Positions 25,717-33,823 of a stretch of DNA of 64,000 nt are shown here, in pieces (within the stretch, counting starts at the first letter, position 1; each line of letters starts with the position of its first letter). Made by a program: the position numbers and the translations under genes. The DNA is from Caldilineaceae bacterium (GTDB lineage Bacteria; Chloroflexota; Anaerolineae; Caldilineales; Caldilineaceae): the NCBI GenBank assembly GCA_020634755.1, contig JACKBC010000035.1:1-64000 (forward strand), in the 5' to 3' direction. The notes beneath the pieces were generated by a model. That model saw nothing but the letters and a program-made list of their open reading frames with translations. It had not been told where the DNA came from and did not search any database.

Positions 25717-26292
25717 ATGCAAAATATGGAACCCGTATCTGAGTTGTGGCTGCGTGATGTCGAAACCATCAAAGTGTTTGCCGATTCCCTGCGTTTAAAA
25801 ATTATCAAGCGCATGGAAGAGCCGATTACGGTGAAACAGGTGGCGGAAGAGCTTGATATTCCGGCGGCCAAACTTTACTATCATATTAACCTGTTGCAAA
25901 AACATGGCTTGATTCAAGTCGTGGGGCACAACTTGGAAACCGGCATTGTCGAGAAGATCTACCAAGTGACGGCGCGTCAGTTTAAGCTGGTCAATCCGCT
26001 GATTGCCGGCGCTGAATTTCCAACAGAGGCCGCCAGCGCGCTCTTTGGCAATATGCTGGCGGAAACGGCCCAGGATTTTCTGCACGCCCTGACCCAACGC
26101 GATGCCAATGAGGGTGAGCCGCCTCGCCACCCTTTTTTATCTAAGAAAGCGTTTAGATTGACCGACGCTCAGCTCACCGCACTGCATGGGCAGCTCGACG
26201 CGCTGATCCAACAGGTGACGGCGCTGGGCGCAGAAAATGCCGATCTCGATGAACCTCAATTTGAACTGACGCTTGTGTTTTACAAATCATAA
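25717..26292 (+). CDS. ArsR-like winged-helix regulator
   Basis: A ~191-residue protein. Residues ~12-90 form a winged helix: VFADSLRLKIIKRMEEPITVKQVAEELDIPAAKLYYHINLLQKHGLIQVV. The recognition helix is AAKLYYHINLL, followed by the wing GHNLETGIVEKIYQVTARQF. This is the HTH_20/ArsR-type arrangement seen in Chloroflexi and actinobacterial regulators that sense stress or metabolites. The C-terminal ~95 residues are helical, end in a YjdC/activator-like QFELTLVFYKS strand, and have no metal-binding Cys motif. ATG at 25717 is chosen; TTG at 25711 and ATG at 25726 are also in frame. A consensus promoter with twin palindromes lies ~250 bp upstream. Confidence 0.82.
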   Translation: MQNMEPVSELWLRDVETIKVFADSLRLKIIKRMEEPITVKQVAEELDIPAAKLYYHINLLQKHGLIQVVGHNLETGIVEKIYQVTARQFKLVNPLIAGAEFPTEAASALFGNMLAETAQDFLHALTQRDANEGEPPRHPFLSKKAFRLTDAQLTALHGQLDALIQQVTALGAENADLDEPQFELTLVFYKS

Positions 26293-26354
26293 TGGCTTTT
26301 TGGGGATTTCATGCTTCGGCTGCGCTCATCAAAGCAGTGGTGGACAACAGATAG

Positions 26355-26404
26355 CCCCGGCACTTTCGACGCGATGACTCGGTAGACGAAACGAAATGCC
26401 GGGG
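26355..26404. repeat. Hairpin CCCCGGCA..TGCCGGGG
   Basis: CCCCGGCACTTTCG (26355-26368) pairs with CGAAATGCCGGGG (26392-26404), with one bulged base. It lies in the 452-bp gap 26293-26744 after the regulator gene. It may stop that transcript, but there is no T-run. Confidence 0.5.
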
Positions 26405-26437
26405 ACGTCAACCACATGAGATCCGGTTGAACCATCC

Positions 26438-26682
26438 GAATCAGTAGATCGCAAGAGATAGCGTCGGATTCAGTAGGGCCATTGCGAACTTGGTAATCGC
26501 AACGCATAAATCCGGCCGCTCGCAATGAAAAGCCGCCGCTGCGGCTAAATGGCAAGCGGTTGAGACCGCCTTTCCGTGTCAGCCGCGGGTTTTAACTTTT
26601 TTATGGTAAGCGCTGGCCCTATCGAATTCAGCAATCGAGACCGACGCCTACATCGCCAACAGCATCGCGATATACTGATAAC
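26438..26682 (-). repeat. Family R element, split or nested copy 2
   Basis: ATCAGTAGATCGCAAGAG with GGATTCAGTAGGGCC at 26438-26480 matches one end of family R. GGCCCTATCGAATTCAGCAA through ATATACTGATAA at 26614-26682 matches the rest. The ~130 bp between them contain AAGCGGTTGAGACCGCC (about 26550-26567), the small hairpin also present inside family S copy 1. This looks like one R copy opened by another repeat, or two partial copies. Confidence 0.55.
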
Positions 26683-26744
26683 ACGACGCTGTTGCCGCAT
26701 CTTGCGCTTAAAAGTGATTGCTCGCAATCCACAGGAGAAATGCC

Positions 26745-27611
26745 ATGACCCCTGCCAGTGAATATCTGCTTGTGCTTGCCCATCAAATTGCCCAGCCATA
26801 CAGCCACTTGCCAACTATCCGCGCCGCCATGGTAACCGGCTCAACGGCCAAAGGTATATCGGACTACTATTCCGACCTGGATATGACCATGTATTATGCC
26901 AACGAGCTGCCGTCTGAGCGCGAGTTGGCGGCAATTCGGCAGCTGCACGGCGCCAATGAGCGCAAGTGGCTCATTGGGGATCGCAGCACAAATTCATTTG
27001 CGGAAGCGTATGATGTGCATGGCATTGAAGTTCAGATCGGCCACACCACAATTGCCGTTTGGGAAGACACAATCGCCGAAGTGCTGGAGAAGCTCACGTG
27101 CGACGCGCCCATCCAGAAGGCGCTGGAAGGCACGCTGGCTTGCCAGGCGCTATATGGCGCCGAGTATATTGAGCGCTGGCAGGCGCAGATCGGCGCATAT
27201 CCACCGGCGTTGGCCGAGGCCATGGTTAAGAAACATCTGGCGTTTTTCCCCGTATGGGGCTTGCAGCCGCACTTCCGCACCCGCGACGCCGCCATTTGGT
27301 ATCATCAGATATTGGTGGAGGCTGCGCACAATCTCATGGGCGTGTTGGCCGGGCTGAATCGCCTTTATTTCACCACGTTTCAATTTAAGCGCATGGGCTA
27401 CTTTATCCATCAAATGGAAATTGCGCCCCCCAACCTGGCCGCACGGCTGGACGCTATTTTCCAACCCGACATGCCGCGCGCCATGGCCGAATTGGAGATG
27501 CTGGTGGCCGAAACGGTGGCGCTTGTGGAAAAATATATGCCCAATGTGGACACCGCCCGCGCCAAGCGCCGTCTCGGCTGGCGCATTCAGCCGTGGACGC
27601 CGGTGACGTGA
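26745..27611 (+). CDS. Nucleotidyltransferase-domain protein
   Basis: A 288-residue protein whose N-terminal part is a polymerase-beta-like nucleotidyltransferase: MVTGSTAKGISDYYSDLDMTMYY (residues ~28-50). This gives the G-S motif and the D-x-D metal pair; a third acidic residue is likely in HGIEVQIGH. The C-terminal ~170 residues are helical (VKKHLAFFPVWGLQPHF, KRMGYFIHQMEIAPP), as in DUF4037-like or aminoglycoside-adenylyltransferase-like proteins, so a small-molecule adenylyltransferase is possible but unproven. The ATG at 26745 is set by AGGAG with a 7-nt spacer; an in-frame TTG at 26718 is less likely. The next gene (VOC) lies 111 bp on, past a hairpin element. Confidence 0.78.
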   Translation: MTPASEYLLVLAHQIAQPYSHLPTIRAAMVTGSTAKGISDYYSDLDMTMYYANELPSERELAAIRQLHGANERKWLIGDRSTNSFAEAYDVHGIEVQIGHTTIAVWEDTIAEVLEKLTCDAPIQKALEGTLACQALYGAEYIERWQAQIGAYPPALAEAMVKKHLAFFPVWGLQPHFRTRDAAIWYHQILVEAAHNLMGVLAGLNRLYFTTFQFKRMGYFIHQMEIAPPNLAARLDAIFQPDMPRAMAELEMLVAETVALVEKYMPNVDTARAKRRLGWRIQPWTPVT

Positions 27612-27698
27612 GGAAGTTGATCAACAGATTACATAGATTACACGGATTTCAGGCTGAAAATTTTGAGAATCCGTGTAATCTGTTGATCAACTTTTCCT
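27611..27698. repeat. Hairpin element (family S, copy 3)
   Basis: Arm AAGTTGATCAACAGATTAC plus ACACGGATT pairs with its complement ending at 27698. The left arm has an extra 9 bp (ATAGATTAC), a short internal duplication. It starts inside the stop codon of the nucleotidyltransferase gene and precedes the VOC gene, so it may work as a terminator. Confidence 0.7.
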
Positions 27699-27722
27699 AT
27701 TCCGGTTTCGAAAGGAGATCCC

Positions 27723-28073
27723 ATGATTAAGCCTGGTCACTTGGAGTTTTTTGTGGAAAATCCGCTGCACGCAAAACAATTTTATGCAGAGGCGCTGGGG
27801 TGTACGGTGACGACCGTGCAGGAGGAACAGTTTGTGTGGTTGCAATTGGGGGCGCAGGAAATTTTGCTGCGGCCGGGACCGCGGCAGGCGCCTCCGCAGG
27901 ATTATGATCATTCACGCATTGGCATGGTGCTTTATACGGATGACTTGCCGCAAGCCGTGGCGCACTTAGAGAAGCACGGCGTCACGTTTTGCGCGATGCC
28001 GGATGGCTGCTACACCTTTGCGGACTCGGATGGAAACTGGTTTCAATTGGTGGACCCGAGCAGCCATGCGTGA
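27723..28073 (+). CDS. VOC-family (glyoxalase-fold) protein
   Basis: A 116-residue single-domain vicinal-oxygen-chelate protein with two beta-alpha-beta-beta-beta modules: GHLEFFVENPLHAKQFYAEALGC opens the first, RIGMVLYTDDLPQAVAHLEKHGV the second. Possible metal ligands are His6 of GHLEFF and the Glu of QEILLR; the second half has FADSDGNWFQLVDP, the usual closing strand. Members include glyoxalase I, dioxygenases and drug-binding proteins; this one cannot be assigned. A strong AGGAGAT lies 4 nt before the ATG. Confidence 0.88.
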   Translation: MIKPGHLEFFVENPLHAKQFYAEALGCTVTTVQEEQFVWLQLGAQEILLRPGPRQAPPQDYDHSRIGMVLYTDDLPQAVAHLEKHGVTFCAMPDGCYTFADSDGNWFQLVDPSSHA

Positions 28074-28119
28074 CTGGTTTTTCGTACGTCAGGCCTGCGG
28101 CAGCAGAAAATTGCGAATG

Positions 28120-28183
28120 GTGAATGGCTAATTGTGAATGAGCCGTAGCTTGTAGCCAGCCTCATTCACAATTTACCATTCAC
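28120..28183. terminator. Hairpin between convergent VOC and S9 peptidase genes
   Basis: GTGAATGGCTAATTGTGAATGAG (28120-28142) pairs with 28161-28183 over 13 plus 8 bp, with a two-base mismatch between. It is placed midway between two convergent stops (28073 and 28262). Confidence 0.6.
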
Positions 28184-28261
28184 TATTAAAACTTGTCTCG
28201 ACCAACAATGTAACTCGCCGCGCCTCCAGAATCTGAACCAGTTCACGCACCACGCACCACG

Positions 28262-30247
28262 CTACACATACCTCTGCATCCACTCCAACAGCGCCTCATT
28301 CTGCGCCCGCCGAATGGCCGGTTTGCCCCCAATGGCGCCGGCGTGCGAGCCACCGGGCAGCCGCAGCATCTCGACCACACAGCCATTGGCTTTGAGCACA
28401 TTGTAAAATTGTTCGGCCTGCTCGGCGGGGCAGCGGTAATCGGCCTCGCACTGCACCAGCAGCGTGGGCGTGGTGCAGCGGTGCGCATAGCTAATGGGCG
28501 AGCAACGAACGTACACATCCGGAATTTCGTGGGGGTGGCCGCCCAACTCCTCAACGGCAAACCAGACCCCAATATCGCTGACGCCGTAAAAGCTGACCCA
28601 ATTGGTGACCGGATTTTCCGGCACGGCGGCTTTGAAGCGGTCAGTCTGCCCCACGATCCAGCAGCTTAAATTGCCGCCCCCCGACAGACCACATACGCCC
28701 AATCGATTGGCATCGACCAGACCGCAGTCAATGGCTGCATCCACCCCGGCCATTAGATCTGTGTAGTCCAGATTGCCCCAATCGCCTTTGATGGCGGTGG
28801 AAAAGACGTCGCCATAGCCAGTGGACGCCCGGTGGTTGACCATGAGTACGGCGTAGCCAGCGCCAGTCAGCATTTGCGTATCAAAATGATACATGTGGCC
28901 AAAGGCGCTGTGCGGACCCCCATGAATGTAGAGAATGGTCGGATAGGGCGGCTCCCCGTGCGGTGGCGCAATTAGCCAGCCTTCGACCGCCGCCCCATCC
29001 GCCCCGCTGAAATGCAGCTGCTCCACGGTGGGCCTGGCCATTTCTGTGGCCGCAGCCCCATTGAGCCCAGTAAGCTGCGCTTCGTTGCCGCCCTCTAAGT
29101 CAGAAACGAACAGATCTGGCGGCTGGTTGAACCCGCTGACCCAATAGAGTAATTTGCCCGCTGCGCTTTGTAACCCCAATGGGACGCAGGCCCGCTCGCC
29201 GCTCAAAATGGCTTCATGCGCTTCAGGGCCGTGCAGCGCCACGCGGTAAATCTGAATGGCGCCGCCGTCTTGCACTTGCACAAAGGCCGTTGCGCCATCT
29301 GCGGTCACCAAAATGTCGCGGCTGCGGAAGAGCGCCGTGGGCATATCTGGTTGCAGCCCGCCACCCACACCAATGGCCAAAGTGGCCGTGCGGTTTTCCG
29401 GCGCGCTGCGTCCATCTGCCCCTATCACCCATAGATCGGCTTTGCTGCCAATGGGCTTGCCGGACGGCGTACCCGTAAAGACCACATGGTCGCCATTGGG
29501 CGTCCACGCAAAACTGCTGATGTACCCCCAATCCGCAGATAGATGAGGCGAGAAATCTTGCTGCTCGCCAGCCAAATTGACCGTGCGCAGAACGGGCGCG
29601 ATGCTCCGAAAACTATCTGGCAGCATAGATGCCGCATAGAGAATACGTTCGCCCCCTGGCGCGCCGCCCGGCGCCCAGTGGGGCTGCGTGTTCATGGCGG
29701 CGTCGTGGGTCAGCCGCGTGGGTTCACCACCGGCGGCGTCGATCGCGTAAATATCCTGCACCGCGGTATCCAGATAGCCGGTGGCGTCAAAGCGATAGAC
29801 GTGGCGCGTCAGCCGGTATGGCTTGCTTAAGTTGGGCGCGGCATTTTCAGGCGGACCGGCGGTAAACGCAATTTTGGCGCCATTGGGCGACCAGGCCAGG
29901 TCTGCGCCTACACCCTGGGGCAGCTGGGTTAGGGCGCGCGCTTCGCCACCATCCACGGGCAGCAGGTAGATTTGCGGTTTTTCCGCACGCGTGGATACAA
30001 ACGCCAGCGTCTGACCATCAGGCGCCCATTGCGGATTGCTGTTGCTGTGGGCGCCGTGGGTCATCTGGCGCGCCTGCCCATCTTCCAGCTCAACGAGCCA
30101 AATGTGGGCGCGGTCTTCATCGGCCTCGGCGTCATAGGTAGAGACCACATAGGCGGCGCGCCGGCCATCGGGCGAGAGCGCAGCGGATTGCAGAAATCGG
30201 AGGGTGAAGAGATCGTCGGGTTGGATTGGGCGTGGCGTGGGTGACAT
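28262..30247 (-). CDS. S9-family serine peptidase (acylaminoacyl-peptidase-like)
   Basis: A 661-residue prolyl-oligopeptidase-family enzyme. Residues ~1-390 form a TolB/WD40-like propeller with repeats such as SPDGRRAAYVVST, APDGQTLAFVST and SPNGAKIAFTAG. The alpha/beta-hydrolase domain has the oxyanion strand LYIHGGPHSAFG, the nucleophile in VCGLSGGGNLSCW (~522), Asp in VQCEADYRCP (~600) and His in GGSHAGA (~634). The nucleophile elbow GLSGGG differs slightly from the common GGSYGG. No signal peptide is visible, so it is probably cytoplasmic, trimming short or N-acylated peptides. It stands alone on this strand. Confidence 0.92.
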   Translation of the reverse strand: MSPTPRPIQPDDLFTLRFLQSAALSPDGRRAAYVVSTYDAEADEDRAHIWLVELEDGQARQMTHGAHSNSNPQWAPDGQTLAFVSTRAEKPQIYLLPVDGGEARALTQLPQGVGADLAWSPNGAKIAFTAGPPENAAPNLSKPYRLTRHVYRFDATGYLDTAVQDIYAIDAAGGEPTRLTHDAAMNTQPHWAPGGAPGGERILYAASMLPDSFRSIAPVLRTVNLAGEQQDFSPHLSADWGYISSFAWTPNGDHVVFTGTPSGKPIGSKADLWVIGADGRSAPENRTATLAIGVGGGLQPDMPTALFRSRDILVTADGATAFVQVQDGGAIQIYRVALHGPEAHEAILSGERACVPLGLQSAAGKLLYWVSGFNQPPDLFVSDLEGGNEAQLTGLNGAAATEMARPTVEQLHFSGADGAAVEGWLIAPPHGEPPYPTILYIHGGPHSAFGHMYHFDTQMLTGAGYAVLMVNHRASTGYGDVFSTAIKGDWGNLDYTDLMAGVDAAIDCGLVDANRLGVCGLSGGGNLSCWIVGQTDRFKAAVPENPVTNWVSFYGVSDIGVWFAVEELGGHPHEIPDVYVRCSPISYAHRCTTPTLLVQCEADYRCPAEQAEQFYNVLKANGCVVEMLRLPGGSHAGAIGGKPAIRRAQNEALLEWMQRYV

Positions 30248-30708
30248 GGGTTAGAGCCTCATTTGCTGGGTTGTGTGCATTGATTTTTGTTCGGAATTCG
30301 GCTTGCAATCTATCGTTATGAGATTATGTAACATTATTCTTTCCGAATTCAGGTTTTAGCCTTTCGTGCAATCATATCACTTTGTATCAAGACTGATGAA
30401 ACTTCTTTATCGGTGTTGGCTCTGAAAAACTATAGATTAAACCTATGCTTCTGGTTTAAATGAACCACCGCAAAACATTGTATAATAGGCGAAAATTATT
30501 GCAGAATATTTGTTCTTGTTGGTATTTAATAAGAGAAAAGGGAGCCGGTGCCAGAGCATGACTATGAATGCGTTGCGCTCGAATGGGTTGAAGATTTGCG
30601 CCACTTGTGGATATAGCCGCATCGCTCTAAACATTGACTTTCGGGAACGCTTACGCTATGCTATTCCCCCAGTCATGACTATGGTCATATTTATATGAAG
30701 AGGCGACA
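30248..30708. other. 461-bp gap without a convincing gene
   Basis: AT-rich sequence between the divergent S9 peptidase and toxin-antitoxin genes. TATAAT at about 30481 (in TTGTATAATAGG) is a -10 candidate for the pair at 30709, but no good -35 lies 16-18 bp before it. A 62-codon frame at 30510 has no family resemblance that I see. Confidence 0.4.
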
Positions 30709-30939
30709 ATGATTACAATTTCTAAAAGCAAGTTAAAAGCGCAAATGCTGAAAATATTTCGTGAAATTGAAGAGAGTGGCGAAGAGATTATTGTGACAGA
30801 CAACAATCGCCCCGTCATCCGCATCCAGCCCATTAACAAAAAGGTGAGCGTTGAGGATGCCTTTGGCGCATGGCAGGGCCAAGTGATTTTTTATGAAGAC
30901 CCCAATGCACCCACCATTGACGAATGGGAAGAGGTCTAA
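30709..30939 (+). CDS. Phd/YefM-type antitoxin
   Basis: A 76-residue protein with the Phd fold start MITISKSKLKAQMLKIFREIEESGEEIIVTDNNRPVIRIQP. Here a DNA-binding N-terminal strand-helix precedes an acidic, flexible, toxin-wrapping tail (FGAWQGQVIFYEDPNAPTIDEWEEV). It should neutralise the PIN-domain toxin encoded 1 nt downstream and repress the operon. GAGG lies 6 nt before the ATG. Length and order (antitoxin first) are standard for Phd-VapC pairs. Confidence 0.88.
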   Translation: MITISKSKLKAQMLKIFREIEESGEEIIVTDNNRPVIRIQPINKKVSVEDAFGAWQGQVIFYEDPNAPTIDEWEEV

Positions 30940-30940
30940 A

Positions 30941-31321
30941 TTGATACTGCTTGATACATCGACACTGTTATTCTGGACGCTGGATCGCGCCAAGCTTTCA
31001 ATCGCGGCCGCAGCCGCTATGGGCGATGCAGATCGTATTCTGATCCTGTCGATAGCTTTTTGGGAAATTGGGGTAAAGGCGCAAAAAGGCAAGCTATTGT
31101 TGCCTGGTCCGTTGCATGAGTTTGTCAGTCGGGTCAAGCGCGTGGATCGTGTAGAGATCGTGGCGATGGATGAAAATATTTGGGTTGAAGCGGCTACTCT
31201 AAACTGGGTGCATCGCGATCCAGCGGACCGCGCGTTGGTTGCGACAGCAACATTGCTCGAATGCCCAATTGTTACGTCTGATCTCGCGATTCGCGAATAT
31301 TTTGCCCGAGCCATTTGGTAA
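30941..31321 (+). CDS. VapC-like PIN-domain toxin
   Basis: A 126-residue PIN ribonuclease. Acidic metal residues are Asp in ILLDTSTLL (residue ~5), Glu in IAFWEIGVKAQ (~40), and the two Asp of HRDPADRALVATA (~92-96), with a further Asp in IVTSDLAI. It likely cleaves RNA (tRNA or mRNA) when freed from the antitoxin. The start is TTG at 30941, 1 nt after the antitoxin stop, supported by AAGAGG 6 nt upstream and by the family N-terminus. An in-frame ATG at 30893 would overlap the antitoxin and add 16 residues. Confidence 0.88.
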   Translation: MILLDTSTLLFWTLDRAKLSIAAAAAMGDADRILILSIAFWEIGVKAQKGKLLLPGPLHEFVSRVKRVDRVEIVAMDENIWVEAATLNWVHRDPADRALVATATLLECPIVTSDLAIREYFARAIW

Positions 31322-31340
31322 CTACTCAGCTCCTCGAGGG

Positions 31341-31391
31341 CTGAGCTTGTCGAAGGCCGCCGTTGCCTGAGCCTGTCGCAGGCAACGGCGG
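31341..31391. terminator. REP-like hairpin after the toxin gene
   Basis: CCGCCGTTGCCTG (31357-31369), 9-nt loop, CAGGCAACGGCGG (31379-31391), perfect over 13 bp. CTGAGCTTGTCGAAGGC (31341-) and CTGAGCCTGTCGCAGGC (31367-) are near-direct copies overlapping the stem. It probably ends the toxin-antitoxin transcript. A second GCCGCCGCGA..TGCGGCGGCGG stem follows near 31440-31475. The remaining gap to 31636 shows no gene. Confidence 0.65.
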
Positions 31392-31636
31392 AGGCAACCA
31401 TGAGCAACCATTAGAAATGGGCGCCTACCATTGAAAAATTGCCGCCGCGATTTGGCCCCAACTGCGGCGGCGGCTTCGCGATTTTAGCCGAGGATTCTAT
31501 CCTGCCGTCCTATGTTCGCCGCCAAATCCAAATGCACCCGAAAAATCAGATCCCATTGCACAACCCCATTAAGTATGCTACTATGTATTGTCGCCAAATC
31601 GATACATGTATTTTCTGAATTTTTCAAACTCTGCGC

Positions 31637-33313
31637 ATGATCGTACTTAACCTAGACCGCATTTCGTTTACCTATATTAGCCGGCCCATCTTTCAAAACC
31701 TGTCGTGGGAGATTCACAGTGGGCGCTGCGTGGGGCTGGTGGGCCCCAATGGCTGCGGCAAGAGCACGCTGCTCAAGCTGATCGCCGGGGAGCTGACCAG
31801 CGATGGCGGTTATCTGGTCCGCGCGCCCAATTTGCGCATTGGCTATTTACGCCAAGAGCCGCGGTTGACGCCTGGGCATACGGTGCTGCAAGAAGCGCTG
31901 ACCGCGTTCACAGAGCTGGTTGCGGTGGAGCAAGCGCTGACCAAGGCGGAAAATCGGTTGGCCGACCCGGCGGTCTATGGCGATGAAAAGGCGCTGGCCC
32001 GCGTGCTGGATGAACAAGCGCGGCTGCTGGATGAATACACGCGGCTGGGCGGCCCGGGCTATGAAAGCCGCGTGCGCACTACGCTGGAACAGCTCGGTTT
32101 TGCCACAGATGCTGAACTCAATCTGGCTGTAGAGGTGCTGAGCGGTGGTCAGAAAAAGTTGCTGGGGCTGGCCAAGTTGCTGATTACGCAGCCCGACGTG
32201 CTGCTGTTGGACGAGCCGGATAACCATCTTGATTTGACCGGAAAAGCCTTTCTAGAGCAGCTGATCAGCAAATTTGAAGGCGCGGTGGTGATTGTGTCGC
32301 ATGACCGCTACTTGCTGGACCTGGTGGCCGATGAGATTGCCGAGCTGGAAGATGGACGTCTGACGCTCTTCCCGGGCGACTATTCCGAATATGCCTTTGA
32401 AAAACAAGCGCGGCTGCTGCGCCAACAGCAGCTCTTCCAGGCGCAATCCAAAGAAATTGATCGATTGGAGCAATCTGCGAAACGCTTACTGACGTGGGGG
32501 CGCGTTTATGATAACGTCAAGTTCATTCGCCGCGGGCAGAATATCCTCAAGCGCATTGAGCGCATCGACCGCATTGATAAGCCAATCCTCGAGCGGCGGC
32601 GCATGGAGTTGGAGCTAGCCGGTTGGCGCGGTTCCAATAAAGTGTTGGAAATTGCCGATTTGGATAAGGCGTTTCCCGCGTATGAGCCCACCGAGCGCGA
32701 AAATATTATTTTGGCCGGTCTGGATCTACTCATTTGGCGCGGCGAGCGGGTGGGGCTCGTTGGGCCCAATGGCGCCGGCAAGTCGCTGCTCTTTCGGCTG
32801 ATTTTGGCGCAGGAGCAGCCCAGCAGCGGTGAAATTCGCATTGGCCCCAGCGTCGAAATTGCCTATTACGCCCAGGAGCACGAAACGCTTGATTACAGCC
32901 GCACGTTGATCGAAACGGTGCGGGCGGCCGCTCGCAAATCTGAAAGCGATGCCGTGGCCTTTTTGGGCAAATTCCTCTTTTCATACGAACAGGCGCGCGG
33001 CCCTGTTTCCGAGCTTTCTGGCGGCGAGCGCAGCCGTTTGCAAATGGCGCTGATGATGCTGACCAACGCCAATTTCCTGCTGCTTGATGAACCGACCAAC
33101 AATCTAGATATTGCTTCCGCCGAGGTATTGGAGGATGCTCTCGGGGAATTTGAAGGTACTGTCTTGGTGATTTCGCATGACCGTTATTTTCTCGACCGAA
33201 CGGTCGAACGTGTAGTAGAATTAGAGGATGGCGCCCTAAATGAGTACATCGGCGGCTACAGCGATTATCAGGCTGAGAAGTTCGCCCGCACTAAAAAGAG
33301 ACAGCGCAAATGA
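31637..33313 (+). CDS. ABC-F family ATPase
   Basis: A 558-residue soluble protein with two ABC cassettes and no membrane part, the layout of ABC-F translation factors that bind the ribosomal E site. Cassette 1 has GPNGCGKSTLL (~37), LSGGQKKLL and LLLDEPDNHLDLTG. The interdomain linker (~245-325) is charged and helical (RQQQLFQAQSKEIDRLEQSAKRL). Cassette 2 has GPNGAGKSLLF, LSGGERSRLQ and LLLDEPTNNLDIAS. First-cassette EPDNHLD instead of EPTNHLD and second-cassette GKSLL instead of GKSTL are mild deviations. Resistance or housekeeping subtype cannot be told. The stop overlaps the next ATG (ATGA), so the broken mntA gene was once translationally coupled to it. Confidence 0.93.
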   Translation: MIVLNLDRISFTYISRPIFQNLSWEIHSGRCVGLVGPNGCGKSTLLKLIAGELTSDGGYLVRAPNLRIGYLRQEPRLTPGHTVLQEALTAFTELVAVEQALTKAENRLADPAVYGDEKALARVLDEQARLLDEYTRLGGPGYESRVRTTLEQLGFATDAELNLAVEVLSGGQKKLLGLAKLLITQPDVLLLDEPDNHLDLTGKAFLEQLISKFEGAVVIVSHDRYLLDLVADEIAELEDGRLTLFPGDYSEYAFEKQARLLRQQQLFQAQSKEIDRLEQSAKRLLTWGRVYDNVKFIRRGQNILKRIERIDRIDKPILERRRMELELAGWRGSNKVLEIADLDKAFPAYEPTERENIILAGLDLLIWRGERVGLVGPNGAGKSLLFRLILAQEQPSSGEIRIGPSVEIAYYAQEHETLDYSRTLIETVRAAARKSESDAVAFLGKFLFSYEQARGPVSELSGGERSRLQMALMMLTNANFLLLDEPTNNLDIASAEVLEDALGEFEGTVLVISHDRYFLDRTVERVVELEDGALNEYIGGYSDYQAEKFARTKKRQRK

Positions 33314-33704
33314 GCAAACTTGAGGCCCAAAAGCAAGAAATCATCCGAATTTTAGAGCAGACGCCCCACATTGTTTTTGCTGTGCTCTACGGTTCCGCCA
33401 CCGAACTGGCGCACTATCGCGATCTCGATGTGGCCATTTGGGTGGAGCCTGATGCTATGTCTGCCAGGGAAGAACTTGCCTATGCTTTTGCTTGGGCGGA
33501 TGAATTGACGCATCGCCTGCACTTTCCGGTCGATGTGCGCGTAATCAACTGTGCTCCGCAGCTTTCCGTTATCATGTGAGCAAAGGTCAGCTTTTGTTGG
33601 CGCGCGATGCTGACCGATATGCTCAGTGTTTAGAACGCACCTGGGATGAGTATCTGGATTTCAAGCCAATAGCTATGCAATATCTGCGCGAGGTAGCCGC
33701 ATGA
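33310..33704 (+). pseudogene. Frameshifted MntA-type nucleotidyltransferase antitoxin
   Basis: The first frame gives 89 residues with the MNT motif VLYGSATELAHYRDLDVAIWV (G-S and D-x-D) and HFPVDVRVINCAP, then stops at TGA 33577-33579. From 33561 the neighbouring frame continues the family C-terminus, AFRYHVSKGQLLLARDADRY then ERTWDEYLDFKPIAMQYLREVAA, ending at 33704. One missing base near 33558-33561 explains both pieces. MntA proteins (~130 residues) adenylylate and neutralise the HEPN RNase HepT, whose start overlaps this stop. A sequencing or assembly error is an alternative to real decay, but the truncated partner favours decay. Confidence 0.75.
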
Positions 33705-33823
33705 GCGCCATAAATGTCGACCGCATCCGGGAACTGCTGGGCAATATTGCCGATGCGCAGCGACAATATTTGCTCAAGGCTTGCGTAAGTTTTGAAAGAG
33801 ATAGAAAGGTTTCATTTTCATGA
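33701..33823 (+). pseudogene. Truncated HepT (HEPN toxin) remnant
   Basis: The 40-codon frame MSAINVDRIRELLGNIADAQ is the usual first helix of HepT toxins, which are ~140 residues and end in an Rx4-6H active site. Homology stops at about 33765. The rest (LLKACVSFERDRKVSFS) is unrelated and carries the 17-mer shared with 20576-20592. No catalytic Arg/His remain, so it is non-functional as an RNase. Its stop overlaps the ATG of the ABC exporter gene at 33820. Confidence 0.65.

Noticed and set aside
30510..30698. 62-codon ORF before the antitoxin gene
   Set aside because: No ribosome site or recognisable motif. A neighbouring frame reads slightly more protein-like, so neither is trustworthy.
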